Assembly (NCBI GenBank): GCA_963677625.2
Contig: CAXXSW010000005.1
Coordinates: 60,998-124,997, forward strand
Direction of reading: 5' to 3'
Origin: UBA1351 sp963677625
GTDB lineage: Bacteria; Bacillota; Clostridia; Lachnospirales; Vallitaleaceae
Length of the DNA: 64,000 nucleotides
Shown here: piece by piece, positions 9,055 through 17,689 of the stretch
Layout of the letters: each line of letters starts with the position of its first letter
How positions within the stretch are numbered: position 1 is the first letter of the stretch
Translations under genes and position numbers: made by a program
The notes under the pieces: model-generated
The model's input: the letters and a program-made list of their open reading frames with translations, nothing else
Told to the model about the DNA's origin: nothing
Databases searched by the model: none

Positions 9055-9949
9055 GATCGCCTCCTAGGGTTTGAATAAATGATTTAAGAAGATTTACTGC
9101 ACACGCTTTCCTATAAGCAGCAGATGAACGTTGGTCATCAATTGGCTGAATCAAGACTTCATATGATTCTACTAGCTCCTTGACAACTTTCTCATTAATG
9201 GAAGCAATCACATTGCTTTTTCCTGGCAAACTTGCATTAATTGCTTTTTCCTTATTTAGAGCATCCATCAAACTTAATTCCAGATTTCTGTTTCTGATAA
9301 CCGTCTTGTATACAGCTCCAAAGGCGAGACGAATATCAATGATTCTCCCCTCATCATCCTGTACATAGGTTCCCCCAAAAGATAATTTACTAATGGCATC
9401 TGACCGTCTCCCTCCAACTTTTTCGTAGTAATAACCGGTGACCTCCAGATCCTTTAGGATAATTTCTTTAATCAATTCATCAGGTTTACGAATATGCTTT
9501 CCAGGACCGGTGATGAATTCGCTAATAGATAGCTCCCTTATTCCCTCTACGCTTTCTAAAACAACAATGGTATCGTAGATATAGAGAATTGGAAGTGTAT
9601 CACCAGCTGGGGACGCATTCCCAATATTTCCTCCAATTGTTCCAACATGGCGAATTGCCGGAGAAGCCATCTGACCTATGGCTTCCCTAAGCAAGGGGCA
9701 TACCAGCTGAGATTTAAGTATGGTTTCAAGACTGGTATTAGCACCAATATGGAGGCCTCTATCATCCTCCTTGATATAAGACAGTTCTTTAAGAGAGGCA
9801 ATACTCAAAATGTCCTTATTAAGTTTAGGTGAAAGGCCTGACCAGTTTCGATTTCGGACCATGACATCTGTCCCACCTGCAATAATCATCAGGTCCTTAT
9901 CAAAAAGTTCATCAAGGGCATGACTATATGAACTAGGAATGATTACCAT
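9047..9949 (-). CDS. Xanthine-dehydrogenase-type FAD subunit
   Basis: A 300-residue FAD-binding subunit of the CoxM/XdhB family, which passes electrons from the Fe-S subunit to the physiological acceptor. The FAD-binding signatures are MIIAGGTDVMVRNRN near the N-terminus and ASPAIRHVGTIGGNIGNASPAGD in the middle. A typical C-terminal CO-dehydrogenase flavoprotein domain follows, with AYRKACAVNLLKSF at the end. It overlaps the 2Fe-2S gene upstream by 7 bases and the XRE regulator downstream by 8, so the three are coupled. With the next two upstream genes it makes one complete heterotrimeric molybdenum hydroxylase, likely a xanthine or hypoxanthine dehydrogenase. Confidence 0.92.
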   Translation of the reverse strand: MVIIPSSYSHALDELFDKDLMIIAGGTDVMVRNRNWSGLSPKLNKDILSIASLKELSYIKEDDRGLHIGANTSLETILKSQLVCPLLREAIGQMASPAIRHVGTIGGNIGNASPAGDTLPILYIYDTIVVLESVEGIRELSISEFITGPGKHIRKPDELIKEIILKDLEVTGYYYEKVGGRRSDAISKLSFGGTYVQDDEGRIIDIRLAFGAVYKTVIRNRNLELSLMDALNKEKAINASLPGKSNVIASINEKVVKELVESYEVLIQPIDDQRSSAAYRKACAVNLLKSFIQTLGGDHD

Positions 9950-10416
9950 AGGTCATCCTCCCTTCGACTAACTGCCTGAATAGCTTCAACAATCATATTA
10001 TATCCTGTACACCTACATAAATTCCCACTTAAACCATCTCTAATTTCTTCTTCAGTAGGATGGGGATTCTTGTTGAGAAGAGACTCTGTAGCAATAATCA
10101 TTCCCGGCGTACAAAAGCCACATTGGACTGAACCAAAGGTTTTAAAACCATCTTCAATCGCCTCATATCGTTTAGACCCTCTAAAACCTTCAATGGTTAC
10201 AATAGTCTGACCAGCCACATTAGCTACCGGTAAGAGACAGGAATTAACAATATCACCATTCAATAAAATAGCACAAGCTCCACATTCACCTTCACCGCAA
10301 CCTTCTTTGGGACCAACCAAATCATAATCTTCTCTTAAGACATCTAAAAGCCTTCTAGTCAAATCTCCGGTATACTCAATTTCTTTTTCATTTAGGATAA
10401 AGTTAATTTTATTCAT
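9943..10416 (-). CDS. 2Fe-2S subunit of molybdenum hydroxylase
   Basis: A 157-residue subunit carrying two [2Fe-2S] clusters. The ferredoxin-like N-terminal cluster uses Cys40, Cys45, Cys48 and Cys60 (KEGCGEGECGACAI). The helical cluster next to the molybdopterin uses Cys99, Cys102, Cys134 and Cys136 (VQCGFCTPGM and GNLCRCTGY). All eight cysteines are intact. It overlaps the Mo subunit upstream by 8 bases, and its ribosome site GGAGGTGATGAG lies inside that gene's last codons. It shuttles electrons from the Mo centre to the FAD subunit. Confidence 0.95.
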   Translation of the reverse strand: MNKINFILNEKEIEYTGDLTRRLLDVLREDYDLVGPKEGCGEGECGACAILLNGDIVNSCLLPVANVAGQTIVTIEGFRGSKRYEAIEDGFKTFGSVQCGFCTPGMIIATESLLNKNPHPTEEEIRDGLSGNLCRCTGYNMIVEAIQAVSRREDDLW

Positions 10417-12556
10417 GTCTCATCACCTCCATAATTCGCTCTGGTGTCACAGGTATAGCGTGGATCTTCTTGCCAATAGCATTTTCAATAGCAAGAGCTA
10501 CTGCAGGTGCACCGCCAATAAGGGTAAGCTCTCCCGCTCCTTTGGCCCCATAAGGTCCAAGAGCAAAGGGATTGTCCATCAAATGATTTTCGATATGAAC
10601 TGTATCCTTAGCTGTAGGAATTATATAATCCGTTACATTTTTTTGCATTATCCGACCATTCTGATGGACCATATTTTCTAGCATACCGTAACCGATTCCC
10701 TGAATCATGCCACCATCAGCCTGTCCCATAATAATTCGCTCATCAATGGCTTTACCTATATCGTAAACAGCCCAGGCTCCTGTCAATCTTACTTGGTAAG
10801 TCACCTTTGAAACTTCTACCTCCACAACGTGAACCCCCCATGAATAAGCTGGATAGGCATCACCACTTAAGGTATCCTCATCCCATTTGACATAGTCCGG
10901 CTGTTTGTAATTGGTTTCAATGAGTTGATCTTTCCCTTTTATCCATCCTTCTTTTAATTTCTCTGCTGCTTCAAGGAGTAGTCCCCCCACAATCATCATC
11001 GTTCTTGATGCAACTGTAGGCCCTGAGTCAGGTACAAAATCTGTATCAGGATTATCAAGGATTACCTGCTCAATAGGAAGGTCTAGAGTATGAGCAACTA
11101 ATTTACGCATAGTTGTTTTGACACCTTGTCCCATGTCAACGCTTGCTATTAAGATATGTATCCTATCTTCCTTATCTTTTCTCAAGTGAACTTTGGCCTT
11201 AATATGTTTTTGCTCTCCACTTCCTGTAAAACCACAGCCATGGAGAAACCATGACATGCCAATTCCCTTGTAGACCTTATCTTGCTTGAATCCTTTTATC
11301 TTATCACCACTAGCAATCAAGGCTCTATAACTTTCAATTTTTTCCTTATAATCAGATATATCCATGGCTTTTTTTATCATATCAGGCATAATGATCTTAT
11401 CTCTAAACAAACCACCGGTTGAGGTTGTATCCCCTTGCTTAGCCAAATACTTAAATCTGAATTCTAGTGGATCCAAGTCAAGCTCTTTAGCCATATGCTG
11501 CATAAACATCTCAATGGCAAAGATCATCTGCGGTGCACCAAATCCCCTGAAGGCTCCTGTTGGAACCGTATTAGTCCTGTAGACATCGCCTGATACCTTC
11601 ATATGGTCAATAGCGTATGCACCACTAGCTGCCAACATAGCCCTTTGAAGAACGACACCTGACAAGCCGATATATGCTCCACCATCAATACCTACATGGG
11701 CCTGAATCTGCTTAATATCTCCGCTTTTAGTCGTATAAGCCTTAAAAGCAATGGTAGCCGGATGACGTTTGGTAGAAAACTCCATATCTTCGGTCCGTTC
11801 ATAAATAAGGCTAATTGGAATCTTGAGTTTATGAACAGCTACTACCAGTTGACAGGCTAGAAGAGAAGGGAATTCCTCTTTCCCACCAAATGCACCCCCA
11901 GTTGTAGCCTGTTTTACCCTTACTTTCTTACCATCATCCTTGTCCTCCAATTTAAGATTCAAAATGGATAAGACTGCATTTTTCACATAATAGGGACACT
12001 GTATGGAGCCTATAAGACAGACCTTATTGTCATCAAAGTAACCCACCATACCCTGAGGTTCAATATATACATGTTCCTGATAACCAGTGTCATAGGTTCC
12101 CTCAATGATCTTTGTATCCTTATCATAGGTGACTTTCTGATTACCTTTTGCAATATCATAATGAATAGCTGAATCTGTGTAATCAAAAACCGGCTCTTCC
12201 TCATCATAGATAACAAGAATCTTTTCCATAATTTCTAGTATGACTGCCTTGTCTTTACCAATAACCAGACAAATAGGCTCGCCATAATAGTTTACCTTTC
12301 TTGTTGCAAAGACCGGCATATCATCAAAAATGATTTTAACCACATTATTACCAGGAATATCCTTACCATCAACAATATAATAGTCTTCTGGTAACTGAGG
12401 ATATATAATCTTCTTGATACTCCCTTTTACAATTGATGCCCTATAGGTTTTTGCATGATAGAGACCATCAAAACCAATATCACTAATATAAGGTTCCTGG
12501 CCAGAAATCTTCGATATATTGTCCACCTTATCAATGGATAAACTAATATTTTTCAT
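10409..12556 (-). CDS. Xanthine-dehydrogenase-type molybdenum-binding subunit
   Basis: A 715-residue Mo-molybdopterin subunit of the xanthine dehydrogenase family. TTGGAFGGKEEFPS, VPTGAFRGFGAPQ, DMGQGVKTTM and a C-terminal GPYGAKGAGELTLIGGAPA mark the cofactor-binding regions; the last includes the conserved catalytic glutamate. The open frame extends upstream to 12652, but those 32 extra codons overlap the preceding gene. ATG 12556 has GGAAGGTG at good distance and lies 4 bases after the upstream TGA, so I use it. With the 2Fe-2S and FAD subunits directly downstream it forms a complete hydroxylase oxidising hypoxanthine or xanthine (substrate inferred). It is clearly different from the XdhD-like Mo subunit at 17690-20002. 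Confidence 0.93.
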   Translation of the reverse strand: MKNISLSIDKVDNISKISGQEPYISDIGFDGLYHAKTYRASIVKGSIKKIIYPQLPEDYYIVDGKDIPGNNVVKIIFDDMPVFATRKVNYYGEPICLVIGKDKAVILEIMEKILVIYDEEEPVFDYTDSAIHYDIAKGNQKVTYDKDTKIIEGTYDTGYQEHVYIEPQGMVGYFDDNKVCLIGSIQCPYYVKNAVLSILNLKLEDKDDGKKVRVKQATTGGAFGGKEEFPSLLACQLVVAVHKLKIPISLIYERTEDMEFSTKRHPATIAFKAYTTKSGDIKQIQAHVGIDGGAYIGLSGVVLQRAMLAASGAYAIDHMKVSGDVYRTNTVPTGAFRGFGAPQMIFAIEMFMQHMAKELDLDPLEFRFKYLAKQGDTTSTGGLFRDKIIMPDMIKKAMDISDYKEKIESYRALIASGDKIKGFKQDKVYKGIGMSWFLHGCGFTGSGEQKHIKAKVHLRKDKEDRIHILIASVDMGQGVKTTMRKLVAHTLDLPIEQVILDNPDTDFVPDSGPTVASRTMMIVGGLLLEAAEKLKEGWIKGKDQLIETNYKQPDYVKWDEDTLSGDAYPAYSWGVHVVEVEVSKVTYQVRLTGAWAVYDIGKAIDERIIMGQADGGMIQGIGYGMLENMVHQNGRIMQKNVTDYIIPTAKDTVHIENHLMDNPFALGPYGAKGAGELTLIGGAPAVALAIENAIGKKIHAIPVTPERIMEVMRHE

Positions 12557-12560
12557 ACAA

Positions 12561-13634
12561 TCACACACCTTCCGACAATGCATGGACCGGACACTTGGAA
12601 ATACATAACTCACATCCAAAACATTTAGATGGATCAATACACACCTGACCATCCATTTCTATAGCAAAATATGGGCAGATCCTCTCACATAAACCACACC
12701 TAGTACAGGTTTCATGATCAACCAATGGGGTATGTGGTTCATATCTAATAGACCGGTCAAGTCTCGTACTTATAACTTCTTCAATACTTTCAAAGCCATA
12801 TTTTTCTAAGGCTTTTGGTAAGTCTTCAATAATCCTGCCATATAAATCCTTACCTTTTAAAAGAGCTCCACTAAGCATCTGTACACCAGAGGCACCAGCC
12901 AGAAGAAATTCAATGACATCGTCGGCTGACTGGATGCCACCGACACCGATGACGGTAAAATCAGGCATAGCTTCTTTAATCAGGTATACAATGGCCAAGG
13001 CTAGGTTCTTGATAACAGGACCTGAGGTCCATACAAAACCCTCAGTGTTACCATAAAGGATTTTTCGACTCATAGAATCAATATTAATAGTTGGTCCTAG
13101 AGAATTAATAGCCGCAATCCCTGTAGCTCCAGCCTTTCTTACTGCCTGTGCAAACCCTATAGGATCAGGAATATGAGGACTAATTTTCATATAGACGGGT
13201 TTATCAGTATATTTTCTAATGGTCTTCACAGTTTCAGCAATAACAGCTAAATCCTTTCCAACATAGTGGGTGGATACTTCAAAAGCATCGGCAAACGGAT
13301 TTAACTTAGGTATCAATTCTTCCATATCTTCTTTGGTATAGCCAACAGATATAATTTTGGGCACGTCCATAGGTAAGTTTGGTAATATATCCGATAACCA
13401 ATACTCATAAGGGTGCTCTGACCATAACTCAGAATTCATAATATAACCTTTACCACCATAAATACAAGGTCTTGGTACAACTGCCGGTTTGCTGGAAACC
13501 GTTTTTGTGACAATGGCTCCAATGCCTTGCTGATAAAGATAATTAAGTTTTTCAAGGTCACCCGATAAGGGTCCTGATGCAGGCATCAATGGGTTTTTTA
13601 GGATCAATCCATCAAATTGTGTGTTTAAATTCAT
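12561..13634 (-). CDS. PreA-like flavoprotein: dihydroorotate-dehydrogenase fold plus ferredoxin domain
   Basis: A 357-residue fusion. Residues 1-290 form an FMN TIM barrel of the dihydroorotate/dihydropyrimidine dehydrogenase family (LKNPLMPASGPLSGD, VYMKISPHIPDP, IGVGGIQSADDVIEFLLAGA). Residues 310-349 carry two [4Fe-4S] motifs, CTRCGLCERICP and CFGCELCISKCP. This is the architecture of the PreA subunit of NAD-dependent dihydropyrimidine dehydrogenase, but no PreT partner is adjacent. It sits between SsnA and the xanthine-dehydrogenase Mo subunit. E. coli carries the larger Fe-S flavoprotein YgfK in the comparable cluster. I infer that it reduces or oxidises a purine-derived ring using low-potential electrons. 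Confidence 0.85.
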   Translation of the reverse strand: MNLNTQFDGLILKNPLMPASGPLSGDLEKLNYLYQQGIGAIVTKTVSSKPAVVPRPCIYGGKGYIMNSELWSEHPYEYWLSDILPNLPMDVPKIISVGYTKEDMEELIPKLNPFADAFEVSTHYVGKDLAVIAETVKTIRKYTDKPVYMKISPHIPDPIGFAQAVRKAGATGIAAINSLGPTINIDSMSRKILYGNTEGFVWTSGPVIKNLALAIVYLIKEAMPDFTVIGVGGIQSADDVIEFLLAGASGVQMLSGALLKGKDLYGRIIEDLPKALEKYGFESIEEVISTRLDRSIRYEPHTPLVDHETCTRCGLCERICPYFAIEMDGQVCIDPSKCFGCELCISKCPVHALSEGV

Positions 13635-13637
13635 AAG

Positions 13638-15014
13638 TTACCCCTTTCTCTCTAATAATCTGTCCCATAAGTCCAAAGTACTCTCGTGGATAAAGCTCTT
13701 CTCTTCAAAATAATCTTGGAGTCGCTCTTCATCATATCTATAATTGCTTACCAATAATTGTCCTTTGCACCAAACACTTTCAGGTCTGTGTTGATGAAAA
13801 CTTCCAAAAAGTAAATGACCTAAAACATTATCACCATCCATTGGTGTATAAGCCTTATAATCCACTAATTGAAGATCACTGACAAAATCTTTTTCAATGG
13901 ATCCGATTTTCTCATTTAGTGCCTTTGACACATACCTGTAACCGACTTCTATAGATGCACTAAGGTCATTAAGTGTGTAAGCGGTCGGACTTCCTAATCG
14001 GTGGTGCATAGCAAAAAGGATGTTCCTATACTCTGAGGCGATATCGCAAGTCATACCGTCATTACCAATAAGAACCGGTATGTCTTTAGAGCGAAAAAGA
14101 TCGAGATTAGGCAGCCCAACGCTGTTGTTCATATTAGAAGTAACATTAACTGCTATATAGCACTCTCTTTCTTTTATAAGATTTGCATCCTCATCACTGA
14201 TGTATACACAGTGGACCAGAATAGAATCTTTATTCAAAAGGCCAAAGCTATCCAACCGCTTTATGATAGAGCATCCGTATTTTTTTTGACAGGCAGCTTC
14301 ATCTTCTGCGGATTCAGCAACATGGATATGTATAGGTTTATTACCAGCTAATTCCTTCATTCTTCTAAGGCTATCATCGCTTAAACTCATGGATGCATGC
14401 AAACCAATGAGTGAAAATCGATCTCTATCTGAATGAAGATCTAAATAGTCTTTACAGTAGCTATCAAAGTTTCCTGCTTCCTTTAGGACCTGGTCCATAG
14501 GAAATCTATCACTGGCCTCAAAACAGAAGCCTCCCCTAATACCACCAATGTCACAAACAGCCTTAGCCAAGGTCTTAAGACTTTTCTCTATAGTCCCGCT
14601 GGCATGGTGATCAATTATACTTGTTACACCACTTTTAGCAAAATCCATGGCACAAGAAATACCACTGTATTTAATATTAGCCAAATTAAGCTCACCATCA
14701 ATTTTCCACCATAATTGGTCCAAAATATCCTGAAAAGACTCTGGTGAAAAAGGCAATGCCAAACCTCTAGCAAAAGCTGAATATATATGGGTATGTCCTG
14801 CAACAAAACCTGGAAGAAGAAGCTTTCCGTCACCATTAATGACCTGGTCACCTGACATATGAATCAAACCTTCTTCATAGGCCGAAAAATCTTCCATTTT
14901 GCCCACCTTAATAATATGGCTATCAAAATGAATGAATGCATTTTCTATATAGGACTTAAAGTCATATATAGTCACATGGGTAATGACATATTCTTTATTT
15001 TGTTTCCATGACAT
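13638..15014 (-). CDS. ssnA: SsnA-type amidohydrolase
   Basis: A 458-residue amidohydrolase resembling E. coli SsnA. Motifs include FVAGHTHIYSAFARGL (His74, His76), TSIIDHHASG, HIHVAESAEDE, VTSNMNNSVGLPN and a metal-ligand Asp in LIGNDGMTCD. TSIIDHHAS and SNMNN are close to SsnA and separate it from plain guanine deaminases. The frame is open to 15170, but ATG 15014 with GGGAGGAAG is the credible start; it overlaps the upstream HyuA-like gene by 20 bases. It lies 3 bases before the PreA-like gene. In purine clusters SsnA is thought to hydrolyse a ring or ring-derived amidine or amide; the precise step is not visible from sequence. Confidence 0.88.
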   Translation of the reverse strand: MSWKQNKEYVITHVTIYDFKSYIENAFIHFDSHIIKVGKMEDFSAYEEGLIHMSGDQVINGDGKLLLPGFVAGHTHIYSAFARGLALPFSPESFQDILDQLWWKIDGELNLANIKYSGISCAMDFAKSGVTSIIDHHASGTIEKSLKTLAKAVCDIGGIRGGFCFEASDRFPMDQVLKEAGNFDSYCKDYLDLHSDRDRFSLIGLHASMSLSDDSLRRMKELAGNKPIHIHVAESAEDEAACQKKYGCSIIKRLDSFGLLNKDSILVHCVYISDEDANLIKERECYIAVNVTSNMNNSVGLPNLDLFRSKDIPVLIGNDGMTCDIASEYRNILFAMHHRLGSPTAYTLNDLSASIEVGYRYVSKALNEKIGSIEKDFVSDLQLVDYKAYTPMDGDNVLGHLLFGSFHQHRPESVWCKGQLLVSNYRYDEERLQDYFEEKSFIHESTLDLWDRLLERKG

Positions 15015-16293
15015 AATGACCACTTCCTCCCAAAAATTCACCTTTTCTAAGAACAAAGTTTCCTCCAACGATTGTAGACTCGACACGGCCATTAACCAGC
15101 ATCCCTTCATATACCGTATAATCACTGTTTCCAATAGGTCCTTCAATAATCCTCTGCCTGCTGGTGTCATAAATTATTATATCAGCGTCTGCACCAATAT
15201 TGATGTGGCCTTTTGCTGGGTAGAGTCCAAAACGTATGGCTGGATTAATAGTCATAGGAGCAATACAATGGTCACCAAAAAGGGTATACATGATATCAAA
15301 AGAGTGTTCAACCCCACCAATACCCATAGGGATATCCTTTAAATAAGTATGGTTTTTCATAGCTGTGGTATAGGAACAATGGTCTGTTCCTATGGAATAG
15401 ATGTACTTAAATGATTTCTCAAGATATTCTCTTTCTTCTTCTGTCCTCAATGGTGGCGCCATAGTGTATTTATAACCATCTGCTTCTTTTAGTTTATCCG
15501 CTGTTAACCTAAAATAATGAGGACAGGATTCAATAAAGAAAGAAGTTCCTATAAGGCTTTCGTATTTTTCAACAAGAGCTTTCAATGTTCTACCGCTTGA
15601 AAGATGAACCATATAAAGACGCCCTTTAGTCTCCTTAACCAGATCAGCTATATGAAGCGCTTCTTCGGTTTCCGCCGCACTAGGCCTCGATTTTAATAGG
15701 TCGCTAACGGTATATTCAGGATCTAAGTCAATTAAATCATCTTTTTCAATATGGGCCATAACAATAAAGTCTCCAAGACTTGAATACTCTAAAAGTTCCT
15801 TTATTTGGGGATCATAGGTTCTTCTACCTGAGTCCGAATATGTGGTAAAAATTTTAATACTTTTTAAGTTGTAGTATCGTAACTTAGCTATAATTGACTT
15901 AATGTCTTTAGGATCTTTAAGGGTTAAATGGAAGCCATAATTCACTGCAGAATTTTTAGCTAACTTCATTCTTTTATTAAGAGCGCCCTTAATCTCCTTA
16001 GATGTAGATATAGGATCAAGAAAATCGATATAAGTAGTGACACCTCCCCTAGCACAGCACATAGATCCTGATTCAAAGTCATCTACACTTTGCATTTTAG
16101 AGCCAAGGGCAAAGTGTACATGAGGGTCAATAAGGCCCGGAAGAACCAGTCGTTCACTGGCATCATAGGTATGCTTGGCCACTAAAACTTTCTCATCTAT
16201 AGCTGCTATCTTTTCTCCTAATATGTAAACATTGGTTTTGGTAAATGCTCCATTGATATATACTTTTCCATTAATAATTGCTAAATCATACAT
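14995..16293 (-). CDS. hyuA: HyuA-type cyclic amidohydrolase (dihydropyrimidinase/hydantoinase family)
   Basis: A 432-residue cyclic amidohydrolase. LPGLIDPHVHF gives metal ligands His58 and His60. Lys147 in LKSIKIFTTY fits the carboxylated bridging lysine. MAHIEKDD, VHLSSGRTL and SIGTDHCSY provide the remaining ligands. Length and motif order match the dihydropyrimidinase/allantoinase/hydantoinase group, which opens five- and six-membered cyclic ureides. It overlaps ssnA by 20 bases. In this operon it most likely opens a ring of an oxidised purine derivative or a hydantoin-like intermediate. It is the counterpart of E. coli YgeZ/HyuA; the substrate is inferred. Confidence 0.88.
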   Translation of the reverse strand: MYDLAIINGKVYINGAFTKTNVYILGEKIAAIDEKVLVAKHTYDASERLVLPGLIDPHVHFALGSKMQSVDDFESGSMCCARGGVTTYIDFLDPISTSKEIKGALNKRMKLAKNSAVNYGFHLTLKDPKDIKSIIAKLRYYNLKSIKIFTTYSDSGRRTYDPQIKELLEYSSLGDFIVMAHIEKDDLIDLDPEYTVSDLLKSRPSAAETEEALHIADLVKETKGRLYMVHLSSGRTLKALVEKYESLIGTSFFIESCPHYFRLTADKLKEADGYKYTMAPPLRTEEEREYLEKSFKYIYSIGTDHCSYTTAMKNHTYLKDIPMGIGGVEHSFDIMYTLFGDHCIAPMTINPAIRFGLYPAKGHINIGADADIIIYDTSRQRIIEGPIGNSDYTVYEGMLVNGRVESTIVGGNFVLRKGEFLGGSGHYVMETK

Positions 16294-16328
16294 ACTCTCA
16301 CCTCAAGTCTATCTGAATCCCCATTTAA

Positions 16329-16817
16329 CTATTTACTTCTTATTCTTTCCTTTAATCTAACAATTTCAGCATCCTCCAAGCCAAAAACCTGGATTACATC
16401 ATTAAGAAATTCCTTTCTTGTTGAAATATACAAGGTTTGATCTTTTCCAAGTTCACTGAGTATAGTTTTTAGAAGGTCGCAAAACCCCTTTCCTTCAAGT
16501 TCCAACTTCCCTATTTCATCAAGATATAAGGGACTAATACCTGCCTTCACCATGTCTACCATGTTTCTTTCTATAAGGGCCATGGCCCTTTCATAAAAGG
16601 CATAAGGCCCCAACCAATGTCTAACTTCCTCACTAGGATCTTTCCTTATAAGAGGGCCGGTTCTTTTATCTGACAATCTCAAGTAATCAAATCCTGATAC
16701 ATAGCTACCTGACATGTTTTTTATAAAAACATAGCCATCTCCTCTATAGTTCTCAAAGCGGCGAATAAGCTCTGTCGTCTTTCCATCATGAATACCGCCT
16801 GTTATAATTATTACCAC
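16329..16817 (-). CDS. THEP1-like P-loop NTPase
   Basis: A small (162-residue) P-loop nucleotidase of the NTPase_1/THEP1 family. The Walker A motif is ITGGIHDGKTT near the N-terminus and Walker B is PLYLDEIGKLEL. The open frame reaches TTG 16832, but GGGGTGAG is placed for GTG 16817, which I use. It lies between hyuA and the XdhC maturation gene. THEP1-type proteins hydrolyse NTPs in vitro but their roles are poorly known. The position suggests an accessory job in inserting or modifying the molybdenum (or selenium/molybdenum) cofactor, though this is only context. No other P-loop maturation protein is present in the operon. Confidence 0.78.
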   Translation of the reverse strand: MVIIITGGIHDGKTTELIRRFENYRGDGYVFIKNMSGSYVSGFDYLRLSDKRTGPLIRKDPSEEVRHWLGPYAFYERAMALIERNMVDMVKAGISPLYLDEIGKLELEGKGFCDLLKTILSELGKDQTLYISTRKEFLNDVIQVFGLEDAEIVRLKERIRSK

Positions 16818-16863
16818 TTGCTCACCCCACAAAATATATTAAAATACAATCTACTTATTCCTA

Positions 16864-17673
16864 TTATTCGTCCCGCATATGCCTATGACCACCTATTCCA
16901 TATTCAATGGCCAGCATTTCTGCCGCTATGGAAACGGCAATTTCCTGAGGAGATCCTCCTCCAGTAAGAAGGCCGATTGGTGAATAGAAATGACTTAAGT
17001 CAATGTCCTGGCCAAAGGCCTCATAGGTTAACTTCAAAAAATCTTTCAACTTTTCCTTCGAACATAACATGCCCATATACTTAGGCTTAATGCCCATTTC
17101 CAGTATTTTGTGCACTACATTATAATCGTACTTATGAGAAGGGGTCATAATGACAACATAAGAGTCCTCCATAACCCCCCCTGACTCAATAAAATCCACA
17201 TAGTTCATCTGGACCTTCCTATCTGCACCAGAAATGACATCAAAAACTTCCTGACGGTTTTCCACAAGAGTCACATGATAATCCATTGTTTTCAGTATCT
17301 TAAGGAGGGCCTGTCCACAGTGTCCTCCTCCAAAGATGGTCACATAGCCCTTTGCCCCTATGTACTCAAAAAACAACTCTACAACACCACCGCATACCAT
17401 AGGTAATGTAGTAGCATCTTCAATGACCTGACCTTCATTTAGTAAGTATTTCTTTTTCAAACTTTCACCGTTTTTTAGGAGGGTTTTACAAAGCTCTCTC
17501 GCTTCATATTCAAGGGCTCCTCCCCCTACAGTTCCAAAGGCCTTTCCATCGCCACAGACAATCATTTTCTTTCCTACATCTACTGGACTCTGACCGGTTT
17601 TGGATACGACGGTAACCATGATTAGGGGGATTTTATTATTCATATATTCTAATGTCTTAGCATAAAGATTCAT
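16864..17673 (-). CDS. xdhC: XdhC/CoxI-family Mo-hydroxylase maturation factor
   Basis: A 269-residue protein. It has an N-terminal XdhC_CoxI domain (MVTVVSKTGQSPVDVGKKM, FGTVGGGALEYEA) and a C-terminal Rossmann domain (VTIFGGGHCGQALLKIL, IMTPSHKYDYNV, YMGMLCSKEKL, PIGLLTGGGSPQEIAVSIAAE). Family members bind Moco and install the terminal sulfido ligand before cofactor insertion. The frame is open to 17712, but ATG 17673 with TGGAG just upstream avoids overlap with the XdhD-like gene, which ends at 17690. It follows that hydroxylase directly and may serve both hydroxylases in the operon. Note that xdhC here is the maturation-factor family name, not the E. coli 2Fe-2S subunit. Confidence 0.9.
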   Translation of the reverse strand: MNLYAKTLEYMNNKIPLIMVTVVSKTGQSPVDVGKKMIVCGDGKAFGTVGGGALEYEARELCKTLLKNGESLKKKYLLNEGQVIEDATTLPMVCGGVVELFFEYIGAKGYVTIFGGGHCGQALLKILKTMDYHVTLVENRQEVFDVISGADRKVQMNYVDFIESGGVMEDSYVVIMTPSHKYDYNVVHKILEMGIKPKYMGMLCSKEKLKDFLKLTYEAFGQDIDLSHFYSPIGLLTGGGSPQEIAVSIAAEMLAIEYGIGGHRHMRDE

Positions 17674-17689
17674 GTTAGAACTCCAGTCT

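Noticed and set aside
12557..12652. N-terminal extension of the xanthine-dehydrogenase Mo subunit
   Set aside because: It overlaps the Fe-S coding end of the preceding gene and lacks a ribosome site; ATG 12556 has a good one.
15015..15170. N-terminal extension of SsnA
   Set aside because: It runs antiparallel to no sense motif and overlaps the HyuA gene; ATG 15014 has GGGAGGAAG and fits the family start.
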